From Chaetorhynchus papuensis (lineage: Eukaryota > Chordata > Aves > Passeriformes > Rhipiduridae): 64,000 nt of DNA. The translations under genes and the position numbers were made by a program. Under the pieces are notes generated by a model. That model was not told the DNA's origin and did no database searches. It worked only from the letters and a program-made list of their open reading frames with translations. The stretch spans positions 368,916 to 432,915 of the forward strand of contig VWYX01000728.1 in the NCBI GenBank assembly GCA_013396525.1, given 5' to 3'. Shown one piece after another: positions 26,338-39,034 of the stretch (within the stretch, counting starts at the first letter, position 1; the number at the start of each line of letters is the position of its first letter).

Positions 26338-29300
26338 GGGTAGTTTTGCTACATATATTAATGACAATATAATTCTCACCTTCCCTGTGTATTTTTTTAA
26401 TGGTGTAATATCATTTATTATTCTGCCTTATTTTTTAATGAAAATCGCAAAGAATGTTTTATGCTGTAATAAAGGATATGAGTTAAGGACATTGCTTCTT
26501 AAAAAAAAGCTATTTTACATATTGTGAGTTAAATATATTATAGCGAGTGGTGGATTTTTGATGTGTTTATATGGTTTACTTCCTTATACAGAATTCTTTT
26601 TGTTACAGATCAGTTTATCAGGAAAAGGCAATTGTACTTGCTGTTATTTTTAAGAAAATTAAGACAGTTTTGAAGCACAGAACGTAGAACTATTATCATT
26701 GAGCAGAACAACATATTTTATAGAAACTTCCTGAAACTCAGTGTAATGTAAAAATACTTACCATGCGTGCAAAGTTTAAGTTACTGCCCATTAATAATCA
26801 AGAAGTTTAGTAGAAAAGTTCTTAGAAGCTCAGTCTGCAAACATATTGTAAGAGAAAAAGTCTGCTTCAGTTTTCAGACAATTTGACAATCCAAGTTAGT
26901 GATGTCTCTTGTCTTTATGAAACTGTTTTCTTGTCAGGCAAGAACCCTTGTCTATGATGGGTCATTTACTTGTGGGAACATTGGACTGTTTGGCACAGAC
27001 CAACACAGAAATCTGCACATACCTGCTTGGCTCCAGGATATTTATTTTCTATCTGCAGAGGAGTGGTGAAACCTGAAAAGGAAGGAAAGAAGACTTATTT
27101 GTAAAATTATAAAAGCATTCATTAATGGGTGGTGCACTTCTAACACTGTCAAGTACTTTCCAACTTTCTTCCTCCCTAACTCCTTCAAATCATCACTCTT
27201 TGGTTCCTCATGTTCTTTCAAAAGTTTTCATATGATTCCTCTGCACTCTGATTGTCAGTCTGCCTGCTACTCCTGTTTTTTTAAAACATGCCATATTTTC
27301 CTGAAGAACTGATTTCCCACTTGACAGTGTTCTAGCTGGGTGTTTTTCAGTCTGGCTTCTCCTTTCCAGTATTTCACACTGCTTTGGCCCATTTTATCAA
27401 TGTCCTTTCATAGTTTAGTACGTTTTTGCCAGTTGCCTCTTACTGTTCATCTGTTCATGAGTTTTCACAAATCTCTCCTTTCTTCATTTTTGCACTTTAT
27501 CAACTGTACTACCAGCTTCTGCTTCTGAAAATGTTTGTTATGTTGGTAACTTTGAATTGTTTTCCTTTGTTTATGGATGTTTTTCAAGTTTCAGAACTAA
27601 ACTAACTTTTTTTTTTCTCTGTCTCTATATGACATTGTTTGATCCCAGAGTTTTGGCTGTCTCTGTAATGCAAAGAGCTCCAAATCATATACCAGACATT
27701 TTTGCAGCTCAAATCTTCCAGAGCTAATCATTTTGCAAATGTGTTCTCTGGGACATCTGCCTGCATTTCAGATGAGCACTCTAGAAATGACTGCCACAGT
27801 TTAAAGTGTTGCTGCTATTCTAATCCAGAAAAGGATAAAGATACTTTAAAGATTTAAGTGATGGGAGGTAACAAGAGAATAGTCAGCCTTGTACTCCATC
27901 AGAGATGGCAATGGTGTCTTTATGAATATGAGAATAAATAGCTCCTCTTTGCCATAGTAGAGAAGGGCAAATTGGTAGCGGGATGGAAGATGCTGAAGAT
28001 GATCTAATTTAAGCACAGATATACCAGCATAACATTTGTAGCCACTTCTCCAGCTCCCTTGATGAAGGAAGGCAGGTTTTTTGTTTAAGATGTTAAAAAG
28101 AGTAGCAGCCAAATTTGTGGAAGTCATATCCTGGTGTCAAGACCAACGAAGGCAACCATTTTACCTGAAAAGATGGATTAGAGATTACATTCTTCATGGT
28201 GCAGTAGAAAAAAAAAAAGTGAAATATTTAGGCACTAGTTATCGAGGTGGACCTACAAAAATGTGAAACTGGAGACCCGTCCTGGCTGTCTGGAGTGAAC
28301 ACAGTGATCCATGGAGCATATATTGAAAAGTGCTTGTGGGGAGAATTAAGAGTCCCCTTGGATATGCTGAGCATTTTCCATCATCTGAAATGTTGCCTGA
28401 AACAGAATTGTGGTCAAAAGGTAGTTGTTCTGCATGTGTGATGTCTTTATGACATAGACTCTTGGAATTCTGTTGTTCAAAGTAAATCATAGAGCTACTG
28501 GAAAATGTCTGACAAGTCAAAACTAGGATGAATTTTGGCTATGGAGAGGTCATCAGAGACATTGATAACAGCTTCAACTAGATGAAAAAGACTAAAATGT
28601 GGGCTAGAACTGGGGATGAGAAACTTTTAGGTACTGTGAACTGGTCATTTGGTGAAAGAAATTCTGACAGGAGAAGGAGAAATGGTAGTAGTTAAAGGAA
28701 TACAAGTTTATTTTAAAAGAGGACAGGTCCCTCATCTTTATCATGAGAAACATGTCTGGTAGGGAAGAATGGATTTCTTGTTGGGAGGCTTAATTTTCTA
28801 AATGCAACAAAATGCGACCTAAATCTAACCTAAAATTCACTACAGCACCATAACTTTTTAAAAAATATTTCTGCTCCACTCAAAAGCATGCTTTATACAA
28901 TCAGAGAAGCATTTCTATTATGTGTTAAACCTTATTTTAGTTTGCCAAGTCAACAGGCTTTTTGTCAGGCACAAACAGTGGGTGGAAGGTACCTGTTTAA
29001 CCCTAGCTGCCTTTTGGGAAAACAGCAATGTGGATCGATGCTAAGAGACTGACCGAAACAAAACTCAACTGTAAGCTCTCCTTCTGAGTTCTGTTCCTTG
29101 GAGGTAAGCACAGCTACCAGAAATGGAAGGAAAAGGAAGAGCCAAACCCCAGCTGTCTGGTGTCATCTAAGCTGTTTGTGCAAGTGCATTTCCTCTTTGA
29201 TGTTCTTGGCAATGGCAACTAACCAGCTGGGACGTGTGTCAGCTTTTTCCCGGGAATGGAGGGGAGGAGGAACATTCATACACATACACTCTTGTCTCTG

Positions 29301-31449
29301 GTCTCTTTTGGGAAGCAGCAATTAACAGCTGAGAGGTTATTAAAAATTTCTTCCTAAATTGCATCTTATCTATGGCTTGCTCCTTTTTAAACAGTATAAC
29401 AAATCTTGTTGAGTGGTGGGGCTCGTTTTAAGACCACAAGACTAGAGGCAAAAATTTGATGAGGAAACAAACGAAATCATAATTACGAACCTCTGGCCTA
29501 GGTCATGTAAATGTGGGCTAGCTGGTTCAGATGGCAAACACCTTGAAACCACGGTAACAACCTGCCACAGGTGTACTACCTAGATAATCATTCAGCCTCT
29601 TGGCTTCTGGGGCTGTTAGCTGTGCTGTTATCAGCCACCCAAATAAGCTAAGTTGGCATTCCTGCTCTGCTTTCCCAGGAAGCAGTCACATCTCTGATGG
29701 CAGCATAAACATGACTCTTGACGGAGGTAATGATTTTTATTATAGATATATTTTTTTTACTAAGAAAAAAAGGCTGTAGCTGTGAATCTTTAAGGCTTGG
29801 ACACCACTGAGATCTCTGTTAATGTGCTGCTTTTCATTTCACACTGTTTATAAGCTCATACGATTATGGCTCTTTATTTATTAAATTCCTGTTTTGGTAA
29901 TATAAATTTTATGTCTCCTTGCAATTCTGAGAATTTCAGAATAGGAATAACTTTCCCATTGAACAATTTTGTGCTAACTTTTATCAAAATTTCTATAAGG
30001 CCACATAGTTTGGTAGCAGTCGCTTGATGCGCGATCTTCTCCTTCCGGGAAATAGGCATTACCAACTGGGTAAACAAAAGGTATTTTTTTCCTTTCATCT
30101 TTTGAGTATGGAAATAGAAAATAAAATGTAGGATTGTGTGAAAGAGTGGATACTATAATTAATCTATTTGTACAGCTCCTCTCCTTCCCTCATTTCTTAA
30201 ACCTAGTAAAGTTGTACTATTGTGTCTTATTCCTCACTTATCAATTTCATCAGGCATCCTAAAGATTTTTGTCAATTTATCTGCCATGTCAGATAAGAAG
30301 CATTGGGCTAGCATACACCCATCACTGTGCACTAAAAATCAGTGGAAAATAACCCTGTTTACTGCAGCATTTTATGCTGAGTGTAGTTAACGCACTGTCG
30401 TTCAGTAAACAAAGTACTTTGTAATGTGGAATATATTATTTTGCTATAAGGTATTCCAAAATAAGGTGACATATTTCAACGCTTTTCTTAGTGGCAGCAT
30501 TACAAGTATGAAGAGGCTGGGTTTTGATAGATTGAGCAGCACATAGCAAATCAGAAGTTACTTTTGGTGGTTGCTGCTTTAATGAGATGTATCATACAGC
30601 TTGGATAAATTCTCTGCTGTGTGAAGCAACTTATCATGCCAGAATATACAGTATATTGTCATGGGCTTCTTTTCTTTCTTCTTTTTTTTAAAATCTTTTT
30701 GATTCTCTGGTATTCTGATGAATTATTTGCAGCATTTCCCTTTCACTGCTGCTAGAATAATCAAGTTATATTTCTTGAACATCAGTCTATCATTTTCATT
30801 GACTTCTTCCGTTGTCAAAGATGGGGAGGAGGAAAAAAACCCCACTGCTTAATTTCACAAGACATCCTTCTATTTCCTTTGCTCCTTTGTTTCTTAGCTT
30901 CCTTTGCTTTCTTTGTTACAGCTTTTAACTTAGAGAAGACTTTTAAGTTTCTCCACTTCAGTGTAAGCTAATGAAGTCTCATTATTTATTTATTTTTTAA
31001 ATGAACTGTAGTTTCACCACCATAGTCCTCTGAGCTTTAGATGCTTTCTCGTCCATAGCATCAATTAATCATCATCAGGATGATACTTTTCATACAGAAC
31101 ATGCTTAGAATTTTTGTGGTTTTTTTCTTTATTAGAAGAAAAAAAATCAAAACCCTAATAACTTTTGGCAACCAGAAAGCAGCTGTTAAATTCTCGTGTT
31201 GTCACATTTAGCAGGACTTCAGGCATAATTATGGGAGAGGTGATGACCTATTTCAGCCTCAGTTTCCTAGTTTAACACAGTGGTAAACCTATTTCTTTAT
31301 AAAAAGTTGCAGCTGAAAGTGTGCATGTCTACTAGAACAGTTAACGTTGTGATGCATATCCAAAAACTGTTTTATTTTACATAAATAAGATCTCAAATTC
31401 ACAAAGACCAAACTGTAACAGATTTCCTTACAACACAGTATTTTTAAAG
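26338..31449. other. Non-coding stretch
   Basis: No gene is supported. The interval from about 27140 to 27600 is strongly biased to C and T on the plus strand, and about 28090 to 28790 is biased to A and G. Neither matches a family I recognise. Scattered short open frames have no domain content. Confidence 0.5.
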
Positions 31450-31540
31450 TGTTTTTATTTTGTTTTCTTTTATTCTTTTGTTTGTTTGTTTTGTTTTTGT
31501 TTGGTTTTTTGTTTGTTTGTATGTCTGTCTTTGGTTTTTT
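31450..31540. repeat. T/G-rich tract with (TTTG)n
   Basis: T runs with TTTG, TTGG and TGTC units span about 90 bp. An open frame starting at 31460 translates this into a Phe/Val/Cys-rich string that mimics a membrane segment; it is an artefact of the repeat. Confidence 0.88.
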
Positions 31541-34500
31541 CCTGGTATGTTAATCTCAGAGACAATTCATTTAAGTTTCAAATTACTAAACTTCTTTGAC
31601 CTCCTGGAACAGCTCTTACATCTAGCAGAAACGACAAGTGGATGTATCATTATTCCTTGGATATGTTTAGGACATGTCTTTTTAGAATGTTTTTGAAGCT
31701 GAGTTGCTTCCATCTTACCCAAGCCTTGTAAAAGTGTCATGAAAATGAAAAAGTCACTTCTATCTTCTTTGAGTGAGGTTTCTTAGAGTTCAGATAACGT
31801 TTGTATGATCCTACTTAATTTAGCAGGAGATCTTTCATTGAAATCTTATCATGGATTTACTAGTTTGGGGGTATTATAGATATTTTTCTTTGTTTAACTT
31901 CTATACCCCTTGGAAGGTTTCTCTTTCTTTTTCAGAATCACATTATTATGTTCTGACCAGATTAAAAAGTTTCATATTTTTATATCAGTTATTCTAACAT
32001 TCTTCTTTTTTTTACTTTACCCACTTACATTTAACTCCATTTCAGGTTGATAGCATAGTCTCATGCATACATTGTCACCCTTTCTTACAGAGCCAGCAAA
32101 TATCAACCCATTGCCAAAAACACAGTTACAGACCCCAAATACAGCCATGGCACTGTGATAATAATCTTTCCAACAGCAGAGGATATTTATTGATGGACAA
32201 GTCAGACATATATTGCTTTCATAGATTTGTAGGCAACAAAGTCCAATTTTACATCTTTTTTTTGCATGGGGGCAAAATTTAATCCCAAGCAACAGAACTT
32301 CCAAAATGGGACAGAGCCCAAGAGACAAGACTTTTGATCAAATGTAAAGTATTAGACCACACAGTCATGTCCATGGAAGTTTGTTAGTTCAGTAGCATGA
32401 TAAAAAAATCCTATGCCATTAAACCATCAACTGTGGAACTAGTGAGAGAACTTTCTCTGTGTGGTATATGAGCTAAGGGAAGTCATCACTGTTGAAAAAA
32501 TAGTCAGAATTACATAGATTTGGACTGAAAATACCAGGTTTCCTTTCTCCTATCTCCACCCCAGTGAATCAGTGTGTCCTGACACTCATTTCTGGAAAAT
32601 CATGAGTAAATTAGTGGGAAGGACACAGTGATTGTGTCTTTTATCCTCCTCTCTTTGTGATGTACTTTATAGAGTATGGCTCATTTTCCCGTGTTGTAAG
32701 CTCGGTATGGATCTTAGAAACTGAAAGAAAAAGGTGTTTGCATGACTGGAATCTACTGCATAACTTCCTGTAGCTCTTTTTGATTTGTCCAGGCAATTAA
32801 ACAGTATATTTTCAACAATAGCTCCAAAAAAGCCAGACTGGACTGAAACAAATACTTACAGAAAGAGAATAAAGACAGTAACTGTATTAGGATTGTGATA
32901 GACTCCCTTCTGACTGTACATTCAATATTTTGATATGAAAGTTCAGACCAAAGTTATGTTGTTCTGATCCAAAATCATCTGAAGTAAACTTCCAGTCATA
33001 TCTTTGTGTTGAGACCTACTTGATAATTTGTATTTATGCAGCAGAAATCCTTGGTATGGCTTTAGCTTTGTAAAAAGCACTAAAATTAAGTACAGAGGAA
33101 AGTCTAGTTATCTGACAGAGTGTGGCGTTAGCTAAATGTTTTGAGCTGCTAGAATAATAATTATGCCCCCAAAAGCTCTAATTTACTATATAATCTGTAA
33201 ATATATTTTTGATCAGAAAATCACAAGTCACACTTAATGATCTTTGATACATGAGCACCTTTTGGGGATAGAAGAAGCAAAAATTTTACAGATTTGACAC
33301 AACAGAAAATATTTTTATATTTTACTCAAAATATTCATGAGGCAGGGAGATTTAAAATATGTAGAATATAGCTTACAATTAAAAAGCAGAAAACCACTTA
33401 TAGAATATAACCAAAATGATAAAAAAAATAGATGAATTATGCCAATTTTATGATAGACCAGAAAAGCAAGTAGATTTTTATCTAATTGCCACCTTTTGCT
33501 GATTCAAGTATGTTAATCACAGGGAGCCCTAGTAGTACTATCAGGCTTTACTAATGTATTCAGGTAAAATGAACAAAATAATTAAATGTCTAAATATTGA
33601 TTTAAAGTGCTCCAAGTATTAATGAAGTTTTGCACTCTCCTTAACATGGGTTAGACTGTAGTTTAGATACCTTCATCTTTTTGGGATGTTAAATGAGACT
33701 GAGAAAACAGGATCTTGACATGACGCTGGCAACTTCTTCGCTCCAGTGCAAGGAAAATGCATTCTCATTGACACTCTTGAAAAATTCCTTTTGTTTCCTC
33801 ATAACCTCTGTAGTAAAAATTTCGAAAGCTTCTTTGTGTTGTACAATGGGTCTAAGTTTAGACAATCCTGGCAAAAATATGCTGATGAAGAGTGGAAAAC
33901 GAGGTCCATGTTTGCTAAACCTTCAACGCTCCCACATGTCTTCAGGAGAAGGATAAAGGCAGAGACTGCTAACCCACCAAAGAGAGTGAAAGACCAGGCA
34001 CAGGAATGATTTAGCTTTGTGTTATTTGGGTTGGGGAAGCTCTGCTGCCTTCCAGCTTATCTCTGAACAAAATCCCATTTTTCATTCACACCTTATACTG
34101 TTAGAATTTAAGTAATACAAAACTATTGGAGGGTGTTGTAGGGGGAGTGCTCTTGAGAACAAGAACTCTTAAGTTCTTCCTGTCCTTCCCAGCTCATTCA
34201 ACTTCATGTTATGGACAACACCTGCTCTCGGATGTCCTATCTCCAACTCCAGCATGTGAGTTGCAGTTTGCAATAGTACCTTATCTAATTCACTCAGCAT
34301 CCTTCTCATTTTTTCCTGCCTCTACTCCTGTGTTAAAATTAGTCCTCTGCTGTTCACAGGTCAGAGGATTTCATCACGATGCCATTTTTGGGGGTTAAAT
34401 TACAGGAGCTGTTTGGACATCATAACAAGCAGGTGCTAAGGAGCCAGCGGCCCCAGTGCTATGCTTGTCATTTTTGGATGGTCATCCTTTGGTTTTACTG

Positions 34501-37500
34501 AGTTAATTGTTCAGGGGTGGGGAACACACAGTCCTTCACCAGTGCAATTGTGAGTGTTTATAAAAACACACCCACAAACCTGAATTTGGACTTCTCTACA
34601 CTCATTAACTATTTAAAAAATTTGGATTTTTTATTAAAATATGTGAGTTATTGTTATTCGAATTTCTATCTCTTTTCTTCAAACTATCTGAAAAAAGAGA
34701 AGAATTTTTTTTTCTTCATGAGCATGAAGAAGGCAGAAATACCTGTGGCTTAAGTCACTATAGGAATTCTTTCTCATTGCTTGTCCCTGTGTTACAATTT
34801 TGTTTCTTTAACATTTCAACCGTGCCTGAATAAATAAGGCTGACTGTGGCCCATTGGGCTGCTTTTTCCCTTTTATTATTATTTCTCTTGAATTTTGGTG
34901 TAGAAATTCAATAGAGAAATTCAGAAGAGACAACTGTAGGTCTTGGTAATTGTTTAGGAAGATGTTGCACAGAAACAGAACAAAAGCATGACTTCAGATC
35001 TAAACAGTTAAAATTGTGGTAGAATATGGGCAGTACTAATAATTGAAACATTTCTCAGCTGAGCCTGCACAGCTGATAGGTGAGGGCCCACTCATTCTCA
35101 TAATTTTATCGTAGTATGAATTAGAGAGAAAAAAACAAAATTGGTTGAAAGTTACAGGAGAACAGTAACCTTTAAAGAGGGGAAAAAAGAAGTCCAAGCC
35201 CAAAATATAAGCTGGGGGAGAAGGAGTCACTTTCTCTTTACCCCTGAGCTCCACACTAGGCCAGATATTTATGATCAAAACACCGACATTTATTATTCCT
35301 TACTTTACTTTTCAAGGACACACAGATTCCAGCTAGAGCAGTTATTAGATAAATGTCATCATTTCAGTTTTATAAACAAGCAGGTTATTATAGAGTCCTG
35401 TGTTTTCCAACTTCCACTACACAGTGTTCTTTTGTATGCCTCAGACAATGAGCTGACAGCTCCATGGAAATCTCTTACAACGTTCTGCAGTCAAAAGTGT
35501 TATGGAGTTCACTAGAAGGAGAAGAATGCATAATGCATTGAAGCAATGTTTTAGGCATTTATATTAGACTTTTAATGGAAAAATTAAAAAGTAATGCTGC
35601 TTTGCATTGCAGTAACTGTACATCAACAGTATGTCTTCATTTCTGGCACATGAAGGGTAGTTTCCATAGCAGCAGCATCAGTAGCACTGAGCAACATGGA
35701 AATTGGAATTTTTCTTCTCTTGTATTTCACAGATTAGAAAGGTAAAATGTATGGAAATAGGGGAAAGTATATACTGCAGAAATGTGATCTTTAAAACCTG
35801 CTTTTTCTTTCCAAAATTCTGAAATTGTAATAGAAAAAAACAATTCTTGGACTTCATTCCTACTTCGTTAATCTTCATATATGGCTTAATAAATGTGTAT
35901 GGCAGCTATTTTTGGTTTTGACTGACAGAACTAGAAAACTGCAGAGCTATCTCTGTCCATCTTCTGGTATCATTCATGATCTGGCAATTCCTTTACTATT
36001 GGCCAAAAGTGACTAATAATTAAGGCCTGTTGCACTGAGACGGGATTTTTATTTTTCATACATTTCTGTACAAACAGCACTTGAGGTATGCTACAAATGA
36101 GAAACACCACATATGAAAAATGTCTGCTATTTACTCAAATGAATGATGATTTTTCTTTCAAATTCTCTAAACTGAGAAGAAAGATTCGCTTTTTGTTATG
36201 TGCACAGGATTTAAAAATGCAACTACATATTCTAAGGTACACATTCTCTTACACAGAATCATGATAGAAATACCTTCAGAGCAAAAAAAAGACTGAAAGG
36301 TATTGCAAAGCTAGCACACTTTGGTAATTTTGGTGTAGGAAAGCTTAAATCAGAACAAAGAAAGTTTTAGTCAGAGTTACTTCCCTCTAATTTAGCAGGA
36401 AGTGGCTCAATTAATTTTCTTAATATGCAAGTCAGATTTTTATTTACATTGTTCTCTTAAAGGGAGTGAAATTTTCGTGATTGGTTAAAAAACTTCTGAA
36501 GTTCCTACCTGGTGAAAGAGCATGAGAGAACTTCATACAAACTATATACTGAAAATATTTTTTAAAGACAAACTTAGTTTCTAGATATTTTACCATAAAT
36601 TCTAGGAGAAGCTGTGTAGTACAGAGAGCTGACAATTATACAGTTCACCAAGGGGAAATTCTTTTCAGGTACTTTTGTTTTCCATTTATGGTCCTAGTGC
36701 CCTGTGCAGATACTCCTCTGTGACGGTAATTATTTTAGCAGGGAATAGCAACTAAAAATATCTCTACTGGGACTTTGGTCCCTAACACCTTTAAGCACTC
36801 TGAAAAGTGTACTTAGACACATCTTTAAATTTTGGTTTGCATTTTGCAGTCCATCCTACTGACTTGCTGTAAATGTTTAAGCATTAAGTCTATAGCCCTC
36901 TTTTAACAGCATTACCTTGAGATGTTTAGAGATTTTAAGAAATAACTCACCTACTGAAGGTTTCATCTATAAACAATATCTATTAGCTATATAAAGAATA
37001 AATATTCTTTATTTGTTTCATGCAGACGATTTACTTTTCTTAAAATACATCTTCAGCTGTTTGAATTGTGAAGAAAAATTTTAGGGGGCCATGACAGCTG
37101 GATAGATGAAGTTTTTGAGGATGGTGTGCTCTGTAAGAACTCCCTTGGATGTGCCAGGTGCTGCTTTTCCACAGATGTGCTCAAGTGTCCAAGTTTCCAG
37201 AGTGCCAGAGGTTTCCTGCCTGCATCCATGAGCCTGGTCTAAAGGACTTTTGGCCTACTGATCACAACACTTTACGTTCTTGAACCTTCCTGAAAAGTTA
37301 CATACAGATTTAAAATAAAATAAAATATGCACCATATTTTGGTGCATGAATACAAATTGTAAAATTTCAAGTTTGTTTTAAAACCCAGCATTTCTCCTGC
37401 AGTTTTAAGCCTTCTGAGCAAGGAATTGTGCTGGATTGCACAGTGTCAAGAAGACAACACTAGTTTTCAGCACTATATAGCCCTGATATTTGTTCTCTGT

Positions 37501-39034
37501 TTAGTTTATTACAGACTTTCTACTTAACCTTTGTTTTGTACAAATGACTTATCATCCAGAAGGGAATAAAGAAATATAGTTCTTTGTTAGCCTGAGTTCC
37601 TGCTATGATTTATAAACGTATGCCCAAGCCTAATATGAAGCTTGGCTGACTCTTCATTCGAATAGAATTATTTTTTGACACATCAGCTGTAGCTGACAAA
37701 ACTAATAGTTCAATACCTCATGGAACAATCCTCAAAGCTTGCCTTCCTGTTTTAAAGATAGGAGACTTCTTTGGAGATAATTAATGCATATTGATATATG
37801 TATAAAATTGAGCATTCCAGTCAGTGAAGAATATACAGTCTATCTGAGGCATGGAAGAAAAGGCTTTACACATTTGATTTACATTTATATTTATAGTTTT
37901 TACAGGAATTAATAGAGGAAGAAGAGAGACAGAGTTTTAATTACATTTTAAAGACCGTGGCTTGAATCCTAGATTATATTGAGGCTGTTTAAGTAAAATT
38001 CTGTTAAATAAAATTTATTAGTTCTATTGTTACTATCTTCTTTGCTCTCCCACCTTTTTTCCAATCTCACATCACCTGTGAATCTTATAACTGAGTATGT
38101 CAAAATATATTTGTAACTGTTTTTCTGCTTGTAATGCTTTCAGGTAACTGAAACTGGTAAATTCCAGAATCACTAGAACAGTTTTACTAGCACAGAATCT
38201 GAATATAATATGGCAACTTTGGATTATGACTATTTTTATTTTTTTCTTCAAGCTTTGTCTTCCATACACTTTCACGAATATACACTTAGGTCATAATGTG
38301 GCAGTATTATCCCTAATAACTACATCAATACCTTACCAACACAAGCAAAGATAAGGAATGAATTTAATGGGTGGTTATTAATCTTTGGCTTCTTATGACA
38401 TACCTAAGATAGCACTTCAGTCTTGGTGTAAATTGTTGTTCTAGTGGACAGTCATGGCTCCAGGAAGCAAATGTCAGTGAAAAAGTGGTTGTGTGAAGTC
38501 TGACTTTTCTTCCATCTCCTTCATTCCTTCCTGGTTTTGGCACTTTCCATATGAAGAAGAGGGGAGGTCTCCTGGCAGAGGTGCCTCTAAGGAGAGAGGA
38601 AGTGCAAGCAATAACTTCCCACTTTTTCCCTCTCAGGTTCTGGCAATCTGCAGAGCAGCTCAGTATTGTGAGTGTATCTTTTTGTTTGATACCCTTTAAT
38701 AAATGCTTCTTTCATGAATTTTCCTTACAGCTTTTCAATACCATTTCATTATTCAATATACTTCGGTGATGAGTTTCACGGTTTAATTACATATTACGTT
38801 AAAAAAAGCGCTAACCTGTGTTTGTGTAAAATTTGCAGCAGAAAATTCCATGGGATACTTGTCACTTCCTTACTGAATGATAGTTTCCAATTCCCTACTG
38901 CCTATCACTCATACTTCCATGTGTCTACGGTATTCCCTCTGAGCCACTTCCTTGCAAGCTAGTCCATTTAAATTTTTTCAAATGGAAATAATTTTTGATC
39001 TCTGATAATCCTTCCTACATCACGTTTAGTTCTG
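31541..39034. other. Non-coding stretch
   Basis: No gene can be asserted. The open-frame cluster at 33719-34009 is listed separately as a weak candidate. A hairpin with perfect ATGCACCA arms and a 5-base loop lies at 37327-37347. A somewhat GC-richer patch at about 37080-37260 is unrecognised. Confidence 0.5.
33719..34009 (+). other. Weak candidate terminal exon or chance open frame
   Basis: The frame is open for 96 codons, from after the TGA at 33716 to the TGA at 34007-34009. There is no ATG near its start. An acceptor-like sequence, AACTTCTTCGCTCCAG, ends at 33746 and would start an exon at 33747. The downstream residues are of mixed composition, with two Trp spaced nine apart (SWQKYADEEW) and a basic stretch (FRRRIK). 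A minus-strand frame (33689-33874) and a second plus frame (33693-33956) are also open, which argues that the interval is simply poor in stop words. I recognise no protein family. A frame of this length is expected by chance several times in 64 kb of six-frame translation. Confidence 0.15.

Noticed and set aside
31254..31268. CAGCCTCAGTTTCCT, another MIR-like word
   Set aside because: Fifteen bases only, and the flanks diverge at once.
31460..31696. Phe/Val/Cys-rich frame resembling a membrane protein
   Set aside because: The start is the translation of a T/G simple repeat, and the rest has no known domain.
35141..35515. Open frame of 124 codons
   Set aside because: Mixed composition without any known motif; no supporting splice or promoter signals.
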